DNA of 64,000 bases from Styela clava. Lineage: Eukaryota > Chordata > Ascidiacea > Stolidobranchia > Styelidae. The translations under genes were made by a program, and so were the position numbers. The notes under the pieces are model-generated. The model had not been told where the DNA came from. It ran no database searches and saw nothing but the letters and a program-made list of their open reading frames with translations. Below, in pieces: positions 26,801 through 38,302 of this stretch (the stretch's first letter is position 1; the number at the start of each line of letters is the position of its first letter). The DNA lies in NCBI RefSeq assembly GCF_964204865.1, contig NC_135257.1, positions 620,001 through 684,000 of the forward strand, given 5' to 3'.

Positions 26801-29800
26801 TTCCGACACAATCAGCGAAAACAAACTCATCACTATCAAACAAACCATAAATTTATAGCTGACTACTGTTATGTCATTTGTAGAATGTTTCAGAAATATT
26901 GGAACATGAATTTATCAGAATCTCATTAAATTGCATTGACCAGCTCTTGACATTTCAGCAGTTGACAGTGGTTCATTCCATTTAGAGGTGAGGGTCATTT
27001 GCTTAGAAGAGTAAATGCATGCAACCTTGTTCAATTCTCACAATAAAAACAGCTCCGATAAAAAACTGACATTTCGCATATTATACACTTCAATATATAA
27101 ACAATACATACTTTTGGCATCCTCTGATCTGCGGTCACCGTTGAATTTGATAAATGCAGAAAATTTGGCAAAGATATCATTTCCAACAGTGGCACTCTCG
27201 GCATATTTGCAGGCCAAGATGGGATAGTTTGGTGGATGCAGTTCTGCCTCAATGTAATCCTCACATTTGGGGATATCTGTAAGGGTTTCCCCATTGAATA
27301 TCATAAAAGGAGGACGTTCTCCTCCAACGGCATATTCCTTGACCCTGTGACCAAAAAAAATTGAAAATTCAATATAAAACATAGTTTCGGAATATCTACA
27401 AGGATTAGAACAGTGCTGGTTAACTGAGTCTGGGTATAGTACACCCAAGGGTGTACCACATTGTGTACTGGGGTGTACTCGATCGTAAAAGGTATACACT
27501 AATACCAATACACTACGTTCAAATGTACAATTTGGCAACTTGTCACAAATACTGTACAACATATAAGTTTGAACCTATGCACACATGTCTGGCGTTTCCT
27601 AAGTTTTTGTTATCCACTTGTCATAATGCCTAATGTAGCGAATCGATTCTGAAACTGGAAATGGTTTGGAAAGGATAAATTTAGGAAAAGTCAATTGGTC
27701 TGGAATTTTGTTAGCAAAATATGCTAAGGAATGGCAAGTCTGTTATTTCCATTCTAGCTGTAATTATGTCAAGTTTAGATTGTAATAAGATGATGAAAAA
27801 TTAACTTACCGTGTATGATGCACAGTTGTTACATTAAACACAACTCCCTTCAACCACAATAGCATGAATAAGCGTTGTGAAAATAAGCAACACCCAATAC
27901 ACTCTTTGTCAGAACCGGCCTGAAAATGTCATTAAGGGTAAATAAGAAAGTTGTGCAGGAATGTATTTAATTATTAAGAAGGGAGGCAAGGCAGTAGCTG
28001 TATCAGAAAAAAATCAGTATTGCATGGGTTGAAATTCTTCAGGATTTTATCATTAACAACAGTTCCAAGAGTTTCATGATTTTGCCCGTAGTAAATTGTT
28101 TATAAAAGTTTCTGATTCAGTTAAACTGTTCAGTGATACCCAAACACATAGGTCCTATGTCCCAACCTACAGGACATCGTGACATGATATAACAACAACT
28201 CAATAATAAACATATTTATTTGGTCAGTAATATACAATTTTGATCCCAACAATTTGATAACAATAGGATTGGGAACTAATAGCATTAGGTCTTGCAACAT
28301 GGTAATTCAGGATAATGATAAAAAATAGGATATTTAATAGGAAGTGAACTCACCTTCACATATAAATTAATAACATGTTTTCTTTTATCTTTCCCATCCA
28401 TACTAGCAAACCAATACGAAGCCTAAGCCTATGAATGGCACCGCCCTACTTTTTATGACTTATAAGATGCGCAGTTCTACCAATTACAGACATGCCTTCA
28501 TTCAATTGAAGGCTATGAAGAAGTTTCAATTGCCTTGAGGCACTGAGTTAAATATAGGTTGTGCCCAGATTATTGTGGTTTATTGTTGTCGGCTTGACTA
28601 CCTAGTAAGTCAATATTGCCAATTTCTAACATACTTTTAATAAAATAAAAAATATTCAACTACATGGGTTTGTTTTTTATTTAGGGTAAAACATTTTTGA
28701 GATTATGGAATGCGTTTGATGGAGGTTTATTACACATATTATAACGGTAAATGGAATTTATATGAGATGTTATTAAATAAATAATGGGCGTGGATCCTTC
28801 TCAAACATAATATGATCATAAGATTGGATTAACTGAAGACCGCTGACTGATAAGAGAGGAATTTAAATACAACATTATAAATTATTATGTAAATCAAATG
28901 CATTTAAAGATGTTATTCCATAGTTTAAGCAAAAACCCACCATCTAGCATATTTATCGAAAACTAGATTTAGCCAAGCCAAGCCTAATAAATATTAGTTT
29001 GAAACTACCAAACTATTCAAGAGAATGTGTTTGATGATCCAATAAAATGTAAAGTGCAAACTGAAATCCTTGTATAGTCCAACTAAAGAAGTTACCGTAT
29101 TTACCTTGACAAACAAAGCAACTTTAGGTGGTGGCCGAGCTGGTTTTGACGATTCGTCGGCCTGAAAAGGGAATTGTATAGATTGACTGTAGGAAAACAG
29201 AAGAAAGTCAAAAGATTATTATTATTAATAATAACATTCTTTACCAAGTGAATTCTCAAGTGGCATGATGTTTTGGCTCTTTGTCATACATAAAACCATT
29301 TGAAGCACTGAAACAGCTATAAATAATAGACTACTCAACCTTTTTATACCAAAGATTCACTTATACCAAAGATTCACTTATGAAACTTCAAAATTACTGG
29401 AGACCAGTCCATACGGTAGTCATTAATCAAAATTTAGGTAATTCATTTCATAACTTCACAATATTAAACATAATATATTAAACCAATAACTTATTTGTTG
29501 ATATATAGTAAATAGTGAGTGAAATCACATATCCTCATTTCTGTCAATTCATCGAATCTAGATTTTGAAGAAGTAGGAAATAGGTAGTAGAGTAATGTAT
29601 CTAAATTCCACAAAGTTGAATTTTATCTGCATCAGCAATCAGCATAAAATATTTCAATTGAAATAAATAAATTACCGTAATGGTAAATGGAAATATGTAA
29701 AACAACAGTAACTAGATGCAAACTTTAAGAAAACTATATTAGTTTCTTCGATACCAGTTTTTGCCTTCTACTTAGAACAAACAACAGCGTTGTTTGTTGG

Positions 29801-31545
29801 TTGGAGAATCAGAATTTGAATACTTTTTTTCGCTATCATCTCAAGATAATTTAGCACCGACATACATTTAATCGTGTTTAGGATACAGTATCGCTGTTAG
29901 TTGGCTTATTGTCATATAGATTGAGATATTTGATACTTATGATGAAACAAGTTGCAGTCATCGAATAATAGGCAAAATAAATTATTTACAATGCATGGTT
30001 TATAAAAAGAATTGCCAAGCGTGGCAGCATGGAAAGAATGTAGGTAGCTTAAAAATATATATCACAGAATGACATTTATTCTATGACTGACGAAAACTCT
30101 TGATAACGATTGTCATACTAGCAAAAGAAACAGATGCAAATTGATGCTACATATGAGAAATGACCTTGTTTTTGTGTATAACGGCATATCATGCATGAAT
30201 GTCCGATATCAGGTAGTCACACTTCTAGATATTAATTTTAACAATTTCTATCGTTCTATGGCAACTCAATGCGCGACATGAGAAATATTTTTTTCGAAAG
30301 CCGGTTGATATTTAGGGACATAAAATTGCAATGGATTCCAAACAGTTTGAGCACCATTTTGGCATATATCATTCATTTATTTTCTACATTCATGTTGTTT
30401 TGAGATTGTCACTATTTTACTTGTATGTCCTCACTTCACTTGTACGACGTGTACGCTTTTAAAAGAAAAACTGTTTGTGTTGCCATTCATGTTAGTGTTA
30501 TATATGATAACAATTTTCTGCTCTTCGAAACAGTGGTTTCCAACAGCTGGTCCATGGACAGTTGATTTTGCGCAAAGCATTTTTGAAGGTTCATGAGTTT
30601 TAATTATTTTATTGTTTTCTACCAGCGCTACCGCTTCACCAAACCCGAAAAGGTGAAGCTGCTTTTTGATAAGTATTTTCATTCCCGCCATTATATTGAG
30701 TGTTTGATAAGTGTGGTATTAATATTGGCCCCGACGCATAAACTTTTCGTTTTTCTGGTACCGAATTGGTCGCAAAACGTTTAGTTAAATATCGCAAGTG
30801 TCAAGAACCTACATGCACACATCTGAGTCCACATTGACCGCCTAAACGTGGGCAAAGTTGCAGGACTATTATCATACTTGGACAACAAAATAAAAAATAA
30901 CTAGATAGTGTGAAAGATTGATGGGTGCGTAATTTTTTATTGAATTTTCGAGTATATCGCAACGCATCCAGTAATGTACAATTCAACGCTATAATTATTT
31001 ATAGTCTCGTTAAATATTAGCGCTTCACTGAGAGTCCATAACTTTGCTCAAATCTCTTTTATTTGAATATTTGATTCCTTTTTGATCTCCCGATACCTAG
31101 TTCTATCAGTCATATTATTTTTTATATTAATAAACATAGTGAAGGGTTGCAAATTTATATAATCATTGATGATGATTCATTTGCCTATCCCTGTTTTGAA
31201 CACGTATAAAGTGGTATTTATCCTGCGCAGATTCTTGCATGCCAAATTGTGTGTCTGGCCAAGAATGTGATTTGCGGAGTCTAAACTGCATGCAACCCAC
31301 TAAAATTATCCTAATACCTGAATGAATGCTTCCATCATATATGCAGTATATAGAGCATGAATAAAACCAGTAATTCTGAAAGCTAAAATCCTGTATTTAT
31401 TATTATTCAAAAATTTTATTTGATCAAATTTACTAACATTCCTTAAACAGGCCAGAGAATTACAAATATGTTAACTGCCTCTTACCTCTTCCCTCAGATC
31501 CGCAGTTTGAAGATCCTGTAACTGTTGTGTAATTTCATCCGACAT
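20875..31545 (-). CDS. CLIC: chloride intracellular channel (CLIC) protein, 269 aa / 246 aa isoforms
   Basis: Exons on the - strand are 31545-31486 (20 codons), 29161-29105 (19), 27919-27810 (110 nt), 27344-27112 (233 nt), 24878-24697 (182 nt) and 21042-20875 (56 codons with stop). The total of 810 nt closes in frame. The 233-nt exon equals two vertebrate CLIC exons (126 + 107) fused; the 110 and 182 sizes match the family as I recall it. The thioredoxin-like half carries [20 protein letters not shown], where the family has C-P-F-[CS]. The cis-Pro region is [10 protein letters not shown], and [12 protein letters not shown] follows. The all-helical half has [20 protein letters not shown] and ends [20 protein letters not shown] plus about 23 residues. 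CLICs are soluble GST-fold proteins that can insert into membranes and act in redox and tubule or endosome biology. Transposons sit in three places in and beside its introns. Confidence 0.95.
21798..24006. mobile_element. non-autonomous hAT element, 2209 bp, in the last CLIC intron
   Basis: The ends are CAGGGTTGTCC and GGCCATCCCTG, with CGAATATTCGAATGTATTCG-type subterminal palindromes on both sides. TTTTTATG is duplicated exactly at 21790-21797 and 24007-24014. There is no transposase. The interior at about 22880-23560 holds imperfect tandem copies of roughly 130 bp, each with TGTGGTAAACTGCCCGA-like cores. Confidence 0.93.
25557..26587. mobile_element. internally deleted ZBED5-like hAT, 1031 bp, in a CLIC intron
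   Basis: It begins CAGTGGTTCTTGTTAATC and ends CTTAAGAAATGCTG. CTCTAGAG is duplicated exactly at 25549-25556 and 26588-26595. It keeps a scrap of the transposase on the - strand near 26038-25860, including [16 protein letters not shown], which is also present in the 2080-4641 copy. A purine/pyrimidine-rich block at about 25700-25860 replaces the rest. Confidence 0.93.
28354..28401 (-). CDS. CLIC: alternative first coding exon of CLIC
   Basis: It reads [16 protein letters not shown] and then an ideal donor AAG|GTGAGT in phase 0. It lies between the second exon (ending KVALFVK) and the 110-nt exon (starting AGSDKECIG). Both -[LI]-[FY]VK ends supply the first beta strand of the GST fold, so they look mutually exclusive. 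Used as a first exon it gives a 246-residue protein, 741 nt closing in frame. The N-terminus is basic (KDKRKH), whereas the long form has an acidic, Gln-rich start. Confidence 0.75.
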
Positions 31546-31957
31546 TATTGAGTGATATTTGTTGCTATACCAAATACTTTAGGTTACTCACTCAATGGAG
31601 GACTGACCAAGTAAGTACATGTAACAATATACTGTTTAAAAATATGCACATTAGAATTGATATAATAAATAATACCTATACAGGCTACTATACAATGGTA
31701 ACAGAATTACCGCAGTATGGTATAGATCTCGGAAGAAAAATTTCCTGTTTAGCATTTCGAAATCAAGAACACATAAAACTTCAGCTAATTTTCTACATAC
31801 TGCAGTACTGACATATATCAGTATATACTGGTAATTATCAATTGAATAAACCTGAGATATACTTAAGACTGTGAGATGATAAAAAGATGACAACTGACAA
31901 GGCTAAGAATATTTTTGACCTGCCTGTGTGACCTCGGTGATTAAATATAAGACCGGG
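31546..31957. other. upstream region of CLIC, no gene seen
   Basis: This is presumably the 5' untranslated and promoter region of the long CLIC transcript. I see no clear core promoter element. Confidence 0.35.
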
Positions 31958-34196
31958 GCCACGGCCAGGGATGGCCATTTCCGAATACTAAACTATTCCG
32001 AATACATTCTAAAATAATGTTTTCGAATCTGGAATTCCGAATACATTCTAAAATCGAAAATAACACATTTTTGTTTTAGTTGATTAAAACCCAGTAAATT
32101 AGGAAATAAGCTTCAATAGAAATATCAGAATGAAGCCACAGACCAACAGTATATGTACACAATGTAATTGATAGTTTATAGCTATTAATAAAAAATAATA
32201 GCAACTTGTGACAGTCAGTTTATTAAAATTATTCACTTTGTACAAATGACCATATTAAAAGAGAGCCAAGGAGTTGTCTGACGCTTTCTATCATTGGTAC
32301 CATGATATTACGATAATAGTCGAGTCTATTGACAAAAATACTACTTGTATTCAGATAATTGTGTATATTTTCTGAGAGTAATAAAATTTATTGGCAATAC
32401 AGGCAACAACAATCGAAAATCCATCATGCCTTTAAAAATTCTAATATTTAAGCCCAGGGTATTCTACTACCTACCAGTATATTTGTATATAAATTTATGT
32501 GAACCATATTGTTATTATGTGTAACATATTGTTGTGTTTGGAGTTAGAAATAAATTAGTAGAGAATGTATGACCACCACTGCCAGCGCGCAGCCAGGATT
32601 TTCGAAATCGGAAATTCCTATTGCCGCGTGTAACATCCACCGCGATTCCGCACTCGTTAAAAGAGCCGTCTTGTCAGCGTATAATGATCATTCTGTTACG
32701 TAAAATATTCAATCCATGACAACTACAAGATTCTAAAATATCTTTATATATTAATTTAATGTGTCCAACATAACTCGCGGTTGCTTCTTCTTACGTCAAA
32801 AAAAAACATTACTATTCGGTCCACGGTAATCTGTGACCTAAAAGTACGAGATAAACTGCCTGATGTGTTTAATTTTAATATGTATTTTTGCAATCTTGCC
32901 AACTCGTTATCGCCGTTAGAAAAATCTCAAATAATTATATAAAATCCTGTTAAGTGTAGAGAATAATTCATTTCATACAATGAATATACATATAAAGTTT
33001 AGCAGTAAATTAAAAATACATATTCATCGCCGCGCCACCTGTTGAAAGAGTCTACTTTTACAACAAATAATATAACAACGAATATATATTTTTCTGTTGT
33101 GCAAAGTGATGATAATTTAATTGTCTTCAATTTATCCTGCGGTTGCGTCGACAAAATAAAATCCTCACCACTCTTATATACCGCTGCAAACCGCGGCATT
33201 CGACGGCAATTTAAAGTAATGGATAATCAGGCAAATCCCGCCCTCAATTAGTGACGATATGTTTCTAAACGCCGATCAAACACAATGTGTGCCAGAGGCA
33301 CACGAAATTTTGCGATTTTCACTGCCTAGAAAAGCGTTTTTTAAATTATCGCAGGCCTCAATAAAACTTATGTTGTTTACGGTTTTATTTTCAGTATTTA
33401 AAATTGCCGCTTTTCAATCAAAAAGTTGCGTTGTCTTTAGAAACTCGCCGCCGATGAGCGTATTTACCAGATTCACAATTCCGTGGGTATACAAAAATAA
33501 AATAAATGTTATCGTTATCGTGAAACAAATTTGTGGAAAATTTTCGTTTTAGAGAAAATAACACAATCGTAAAGGCGTTTACGGGCCTAAATAACACGTT
33601 ACGCTGATGAGTGATGAAAGCAATCACGCGCAAGTTTCTATCGAGAATGTTTTCATTCAACGGAAACGTCTTTAAAGCGGCGTCGAAAATGTGTGACGTC
33701 ACAAAAATATCCGATATTCTTATGAACGTGAATTCCGATATTCGAATGACGAGATATTCGAATACATTCGAATACTTTATTCGAATTGGCCATCCCTGGC
33801 CACGGCCCATCAGGCTATGGGCCGCGGCCCAACAAGTTGTGCAAAGGGACTATTCACTTGGCTAACACAGACAGTCCTCGAACTCATAGTAGAACTATAA
33901 TGTAAAAAATCCGAACAGAATTTTTTTCTAACCCTAACCTGGTACACATACTACAGGAGTATTCTTTTCTGTATCTTGGTATTTTGCTTTATTTTGATAC
34001 AAATGAGTATCGTAAGAAAAAAATTTGGTGACATAGCGCGATTTGTTTTTTGATTTGAATATTGACAATTTTGTAAAAATTGAAAATTTTGGTAAGATAA
34101 TTGTATTTTTCCTGATGGGACCGCGGCCCATAGCTTGATGGGCCACGGCCCATGTGGCCCAATTAGATGGGCTGTGGCCCCGGCCCATGGGCCGTA
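31951..34196. repeat. GGCC-rich inverted repeat, split by the 1833-bp hAT
   Basis: The left arm (31951-31965 continuing at 33807-33830) reads GACCGGGGCCACGGC then CCATCAGGCTATGGGCCGCG. The right arm (34119-34196) is the near-complement, e.g. GCGGCCCATAGCTTGATGGG. It is followed by a short piece similar to the hairpin family at 48522 (GGTACACATACTACAGGAGT near 33941). Confidence 0.65.
31966..33798. mobile_element. non-autonomous hAT element, 1833 bp
   Basis: The ends are CAGGGATGGCC and GGCCATCCCTG, and GCCACGGC is duplicated exactly at 31958-31965 and 33799-33806. The CGAATAC-rich subterminal regions relate it to the 2209-bp element at 21798. Its interior has a single degraded copy of the GGTAAACTGCC motif. 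Frames inside it are short and unrecognised. Confidence 0.93.
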
Positions 34197-34215
34197 AAGG
34201 AGTCACCACTCCTGT

Positions 34216-34910
34216 AGCAGTGACAACCCAATAACAAACACAAGATCATAAGCATCTCTAATTAATACAAATCGAAAATCAATAGTCACATCCACCCACA
34301 CCTTTTTTTCTTTTGCTCGAACAATGGTACGGTAGTACTTATTGGTGCTGAGGAACAAGTTTATTCAAGACCGCCCGCTATGCAGCTATGTGGCAGAGAT
34401 ATCAATAAAAGCAGATGACAAGAGACAACACAACAATTCAACTTAAAAAGAGATAGCCCTGGCCTGTGGAACTAATTACTAAATTATTGAAATAGAATTC
34501 TATAAAAATTCAATAAAAAGTTACAGTAAAAACACTTTTATTTGTAATACAGTACAGCAGTCTGGGAGTAATACAGTAATACACAAGTTCGTAAACTCTT
34601 TTAAAGGGTATGTTACAAAAAAATTAAAGTTCGTCCGATTTAACTAAAAACTGCGCCAGTGTATAGATCTAGGTAAAAAATGAAAATACAAGTTTGTGAA
34701 AAACAGTCAAGAAATAACGGAGATATCCACATTTTAGTACCACTCGATAGGACAATTGTATCTCCGTTGTTTTTCAAGGTAATCGAAACAAATTTGAAAC
34801 AAAAAGATATTGTGAATAGAAGAACCTAATGCAACAAAGTTAGTACGGCACACTACTGCACTATACAGATCGTGCAACATTGTCTCTGTGAATCACGTAA
34901 CCGCTGGTCG
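34216..34910. other. no gene seen
   Basis: AT-rich; nothing supported. Confidence 0.5.
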
Positions 34911-34918
34911 GTTACGGC

Positions 34919-35370
34919 GGGTCTGGTATAGTTTAGTACCACATGTACTTCTAGTTGACCTGGCTCAACAATTTTTGCATATGTCAATCCTAACCCCCAC
35001 CTGACTACGTCACCAAAAAATTACATCATTTCGACGTCACAGTGGCGTAATAAGGCCCACCGAAGTATGCGGATGGTCGTCCAAAACGCGCAGACGATCA
35101 CCCGAAATCGAGCAATCAATTCCTCCCGTTTTCCCGTCACGATAGGAGAGAGATCGCCGGCTTCAGCAAGTTTGTTATTGGCGGCGCAGATGTCATTTCG
35201 GGCGATCATAATTACGATATATTCTTTGGCAATCCCTATGACGTGATGGTGACGTCGTAGTGACTTAATTTTTGGATGGCATAGTCAGGTGGGGGTTAGG
35301 AATAGCATATGCAAAATTCGTTATGCTACGCCCCCCGGAAGTACTTGTGGTACTAAACTATACTAGACCC
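34919..35370. mobile_element. MITE with long inverted arms, 452 bp, exact 8-bp target duplication
   Basis: The arms of about 125 bp begin GGGTCTGGTATAGTTTAGTA and end TACTAAACTATACTAGACCC. Both arms carry CCTAACCCCCACCTGACTA. GTTACGGC is duplicated exactly at 34911-34918 and 35371-35378. Between the arms, on the - strand (35209-35021), a 62-codon frame includes GDLSPIVTGKREELIARFR, which resembles a SAP DNA-binding motif. Confidence 0.92.
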
Positions 35371-35404
35371 GTTACGGCTTCCTACACCATCAAGTCTATG
35401 CTTC

Positions 35405-35855
35405 CAAAAACAAATACCGGTACCGTACCTTACTAATCCCATACCCGACACAAAGACACAGCGACATCGGGAATGGAACGGTACCGTAACCGGACGAGAA
35501 GCCGGGGTTTGCCATATGATTAAGCCGTCTCATCACCTTTCCTCATCCTAATAATTCTGTACTGTAATAGAAATGTGGAGGCGAGCGTACCGTATTCCTA
35601 ACGCTTAGCACGATGAGCCACACCGCCTGCGCCAATTCTGCAATTGGTACCGGTACGGTATTTCTGTATTCAAGAAACTCAGAAATAAGATACGTGAAAT
35701 AATAATGTACCGATATTCCTGGCATTCTAGCCAAAGTGAATTAATCCTGTACGGTACCGGTAAACAGTCTTTGCCCATTCACTACTTAGCACAGATATGG
35801 TACCGGTACCGGTACACATTCAAAAATAGTACGGTACGTACCGGTACCGCACCTA
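35405..35855. repeat. cluster of palindromic GGTACCG/ACCGGT motifs
   Basis: At least eight runs such as TACCGGTACCGTACC lie here, e.g. at about 35417, 35479, 35647, 35752 and 35801-35848. Similar runs occur at about 1168, 4326, 5903, 37205, 37346 and 59248. Confidence 0.7.
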
Positions 35856-36065
35856 ACGTTTATTATTGTCAACTTCAACCGGAAAGTAAAGTTCATCCAC
35901 CACTTCTTTGTTCGCGACATCTGGTGTTACGGGGGCTACGTGTTTTCCCGAGCCCTTGATCGTTTCCTTGATTATTTCCGCACAATGCCAAATCAGCGAT
36001 AAATGACGTAACAATGTAAATTTATGTGTCCTATCCATTGAGGTGTATATAACTAGAGAGCCCAT
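35853..36065 (-). CDS. possible small protein, 70 aa, unrecognised
   Basis: An open frame reads MGSLVIYTSMDRTHKFTLLR and ends EVVDELYFPVEVDNNKR before a TAG. Its composition looks like ordinary coding sequence. The second Met (residue 10) may be the true start. About 900 bp upstream on the same strand, across an inserted hAT element, lies CCAAGATGGCCGCC, a YY1-type initiator element common in animal promoters. The start region and that promoter-like block are duplicated in inverse at 40970-41277, where the frame after the second Met differs. I do not recognise a family. Confidence 0.3.
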   Translation of the reverse strand: MGSLVIYTSMDRTHKFTLLRHLSLIWHCAEIIKETIKGSGKHVAPVTPDVANKEVVDELYFPVEVDNNKR

Positions 36066-37217
36066 AGGAGCAAAAATTTTGTGCCGAATTGAAGCAGCGT
36101 TGCCATATTGGCTTTTTTAACGCCAAATTTGCCATTTTTGGCTTTTTTCAAACGTGTTTGGCGTCAGAATTTCCGTTTGGCTTTTTGGCGTTTTTTTGGC
36201 TTTTTTCAAGTCTATTCTAGTGTCTACTGAACAATAGTCTATTACTTGTACTTATTAGCTACTTAATTAACATTAGGATTTCCTGGAGCATCGATTTCCT
36301 TGTTTGTTACATTAACTCTTAACCATACGCAATAAGAAATAATCTGCAGCTGCTCAGACAGATGTTCAAGCAGGGTTGTAAACATTGCCTCGTTTTTATA
36401 GTGTTGCGTGTTATTTGTCAGTTTTACGTTCTGTTTCCAAAAAATAAAATAGTTGTATAACTTAATTTTCATTATGCCTGATATGGTTTATGTGAGCTTT
36501 AGTTTAATTCTGCAATTGCAGTAACGATGTGATTAACTACGCTAAAATTACTGAATTAGATATCAGTGGTCCACCTGTGAGCGCAGGGGGTTAAATAATT
36601 TTTTAATAAAATTGATGGTTTATAAATTTTAAAAGTGAAAAAATTTTCAATCGTGAATTACGATATAGGAAGAATTTTTCAAGGTTTATCACAAGTTTGG
36701 GTAGAAACATGTAGGTATATTACATCCTGACAGAATGGTAAAATAATGCTGTCCGTTTGATATTTATTTTTCTTTCTACAGTTCTATAGGAACTTTACTT
36801 TCAATTCGTGTGCCTCACTGAATGAACTGATGGCTCTACATCATCATCAGTACGTTGTCAAGGGCTTAAAATCTGACAAATCATGGGGCTTTTGTACTTA
36901 GTAAAATTGTTGGCTTTTTCTGGCTTTTTTTGATCGCTGGGGTCTGGCAACCCTGAATTGAAGGTCGCGGCGGCCATCTTGGTACGCGCGATTTTCTGCT
37001 TGCGGATGCAGTGAGTAACTGAGTATGTTGGATTTGCTGTGTCAGTGGTGCAAAATGTAAGATAATTTGAGGAAATTCATCGTTCTGCATGTTGTAGTTG
37101 ATTTTCACGCTATTGTTGGTGGTTTAGCCATTAACTTGGAAACGGATAACACAAAACGTGTATGCACATGAGTTGAAGAATCAAGTGTTGAAAGTCAGGT
37201 GGGTACGGTGCCGTACC
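36033..37217 (-). repeat. copy A of an inverted segmental duplication (copy B at 40970-41277)
   Basis: Without the hAT at 36095-36955 and one copy of its target duplication, about 320 bp match 40970-41277 in reverse orientation. The match runs from GAGGTGTATATAACTAGAG, through TTTTGTGCCGAATTGAAG and GGTCGCGGCGGCCATCTTGG, to the GGTGGGTACGGTGC end. Confidence 0.85.
36095..36955. mobile_element. non-autonomous derivative of the 41643 hAT, 861 bp
   Basis: The ends are CAGCGTTGCCATATTGGC and GGTCTGGCAACCCTG, and AATTGAAG is duplicated exactly at 36087-36094 and 36956-36963. Both its left part and its right part align with the ends of the 3990-bp element; the transposase region between them is deleted. 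Confidence 0.95.
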
Positions 37218-37859
37218 GGTAGAATTTATATAGCGTATGTGATTCGGTATAGATACCGGTAGTAATACCATGACACCTAATATACGGAAGCATGTTCTCT
37301 AAATTAAGTCGACTGAAATGCACGGTTTTGTCAAATTGCTGACATACCGTACCGGCACTGGTACCGTATTATTTGCTGACTAGGTTGTGCTTGTTTCTGA
37401 TGTGTTATAACATAATGCAATGGCAGTCTAGGTCTGAATCAATGAACAAGCTCAAATTGGAATCTGTTGAATAGACATTATTTGTTATGACTAATTTTGC
37501 TGTTCATTTAAAAATAAATTTTAGCAGAGAAACAACATTCACCCATGTAAAAGCGAAATACCAGTACCGGTAAGTCATCTAGCAAGCAATCTGAACCTAG
37601 TAAGCCATTTCCCTCCAAATTTGAATTATTATATGGTTCTTGTTGTGTAGTAATCGCTCTTCTGTTTATCAAGCCTACAGTATCAAATGATTTGAAATTT
37701 TCAGAGGAAAAGATTGTTATTGTCGCTAGAAGGCTATTACTTTTACTTGAACAGAGAAAATACAACAAAGACTTATCCCAATTTAGGCTTTCCGTATCAA
37801 AATATGTTGATTACAAAAATTCAGTTTTGATATCATATTTATGATTGTATCGCATGAAA
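37218..37859. other. no assigned gene; one long open stretch
   Basis: On the + strand about 95 codons (roughly 37561-37845) are free of stops and include FSEEKIVIVARRLLLLLEQR. There is no recognised family and no clear start, so it may be a decayed transposon exon or chance. Confidence 0.3.
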
Positions 37860-38164
37860 ACAAGTAGTTGTGAGCATAACGCCACTGCTTTAAAAATCAT
37901 TATCCCTTTCGTCTCTGCTTACATATGTGGACATGGATTTTCTACACATGTTCAAATTAATACGAAAACAAGGAACAAACTTGGTGTGCAAGATCACATG
38001 AGATAAATAAATACATGTGCGCTATTTTTGTTGAGTGGCAGCTAATTTAAATGTCGTCTGAATAGCACTATGCTATGTTATTTTTTCCGGTTTGAAAATT
38101 TTGCGGGTTCGCAGATACTTCAGAGCAGCATAGGCCCCCAGCGGATGAAGGTTGAGAACCACTG
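37860..38164 (+). pseudogene. C-terminal remnant and right end of a hAT element
   Basis: ALKIIIPFVSAYICGHGFST then INTKTRNKLGVQDHMR, followed by a stop at 38004-38006, matches the hAT C-terminal dimerisation region (compare PFSSIYLCECGFSALLTIK near 2300). GGTTGAGAACCACTG at 38150-38164 is a typical hAT right end. The left end and most of the gene are missing. Confidence 0.7.
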
Positions 38165-38302
38165 GTTTAGTCATCTTGCACTTTGAAGTTTTATCAATAG
38201 CCCATAATATTGCTATATATTACGGCATTATTTTTTACTACCTAATACCTTTTGCATTATTTTTGAAAAAATCGTAAACACCTGTATCGTTTTACATTTC
38301 AG

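Noticed and set aside
27413-27440. CAGTGCTGGTTAACTGAG, possible hAT left end in a CLIC intron
   Set aside because: No partner end could be found before the next exon.
30529-30550. CAGTGGTTTCCAACAGCTGG, a hAT-like left end in a CLIC intron
   Set aside because: No matching right end or target duplication was found, so no element is called.
33259-33552. 97-codon frame inside the 1833-bp hAT
   Set aside because: No transposase landmarks; the element appears non-autonomous.
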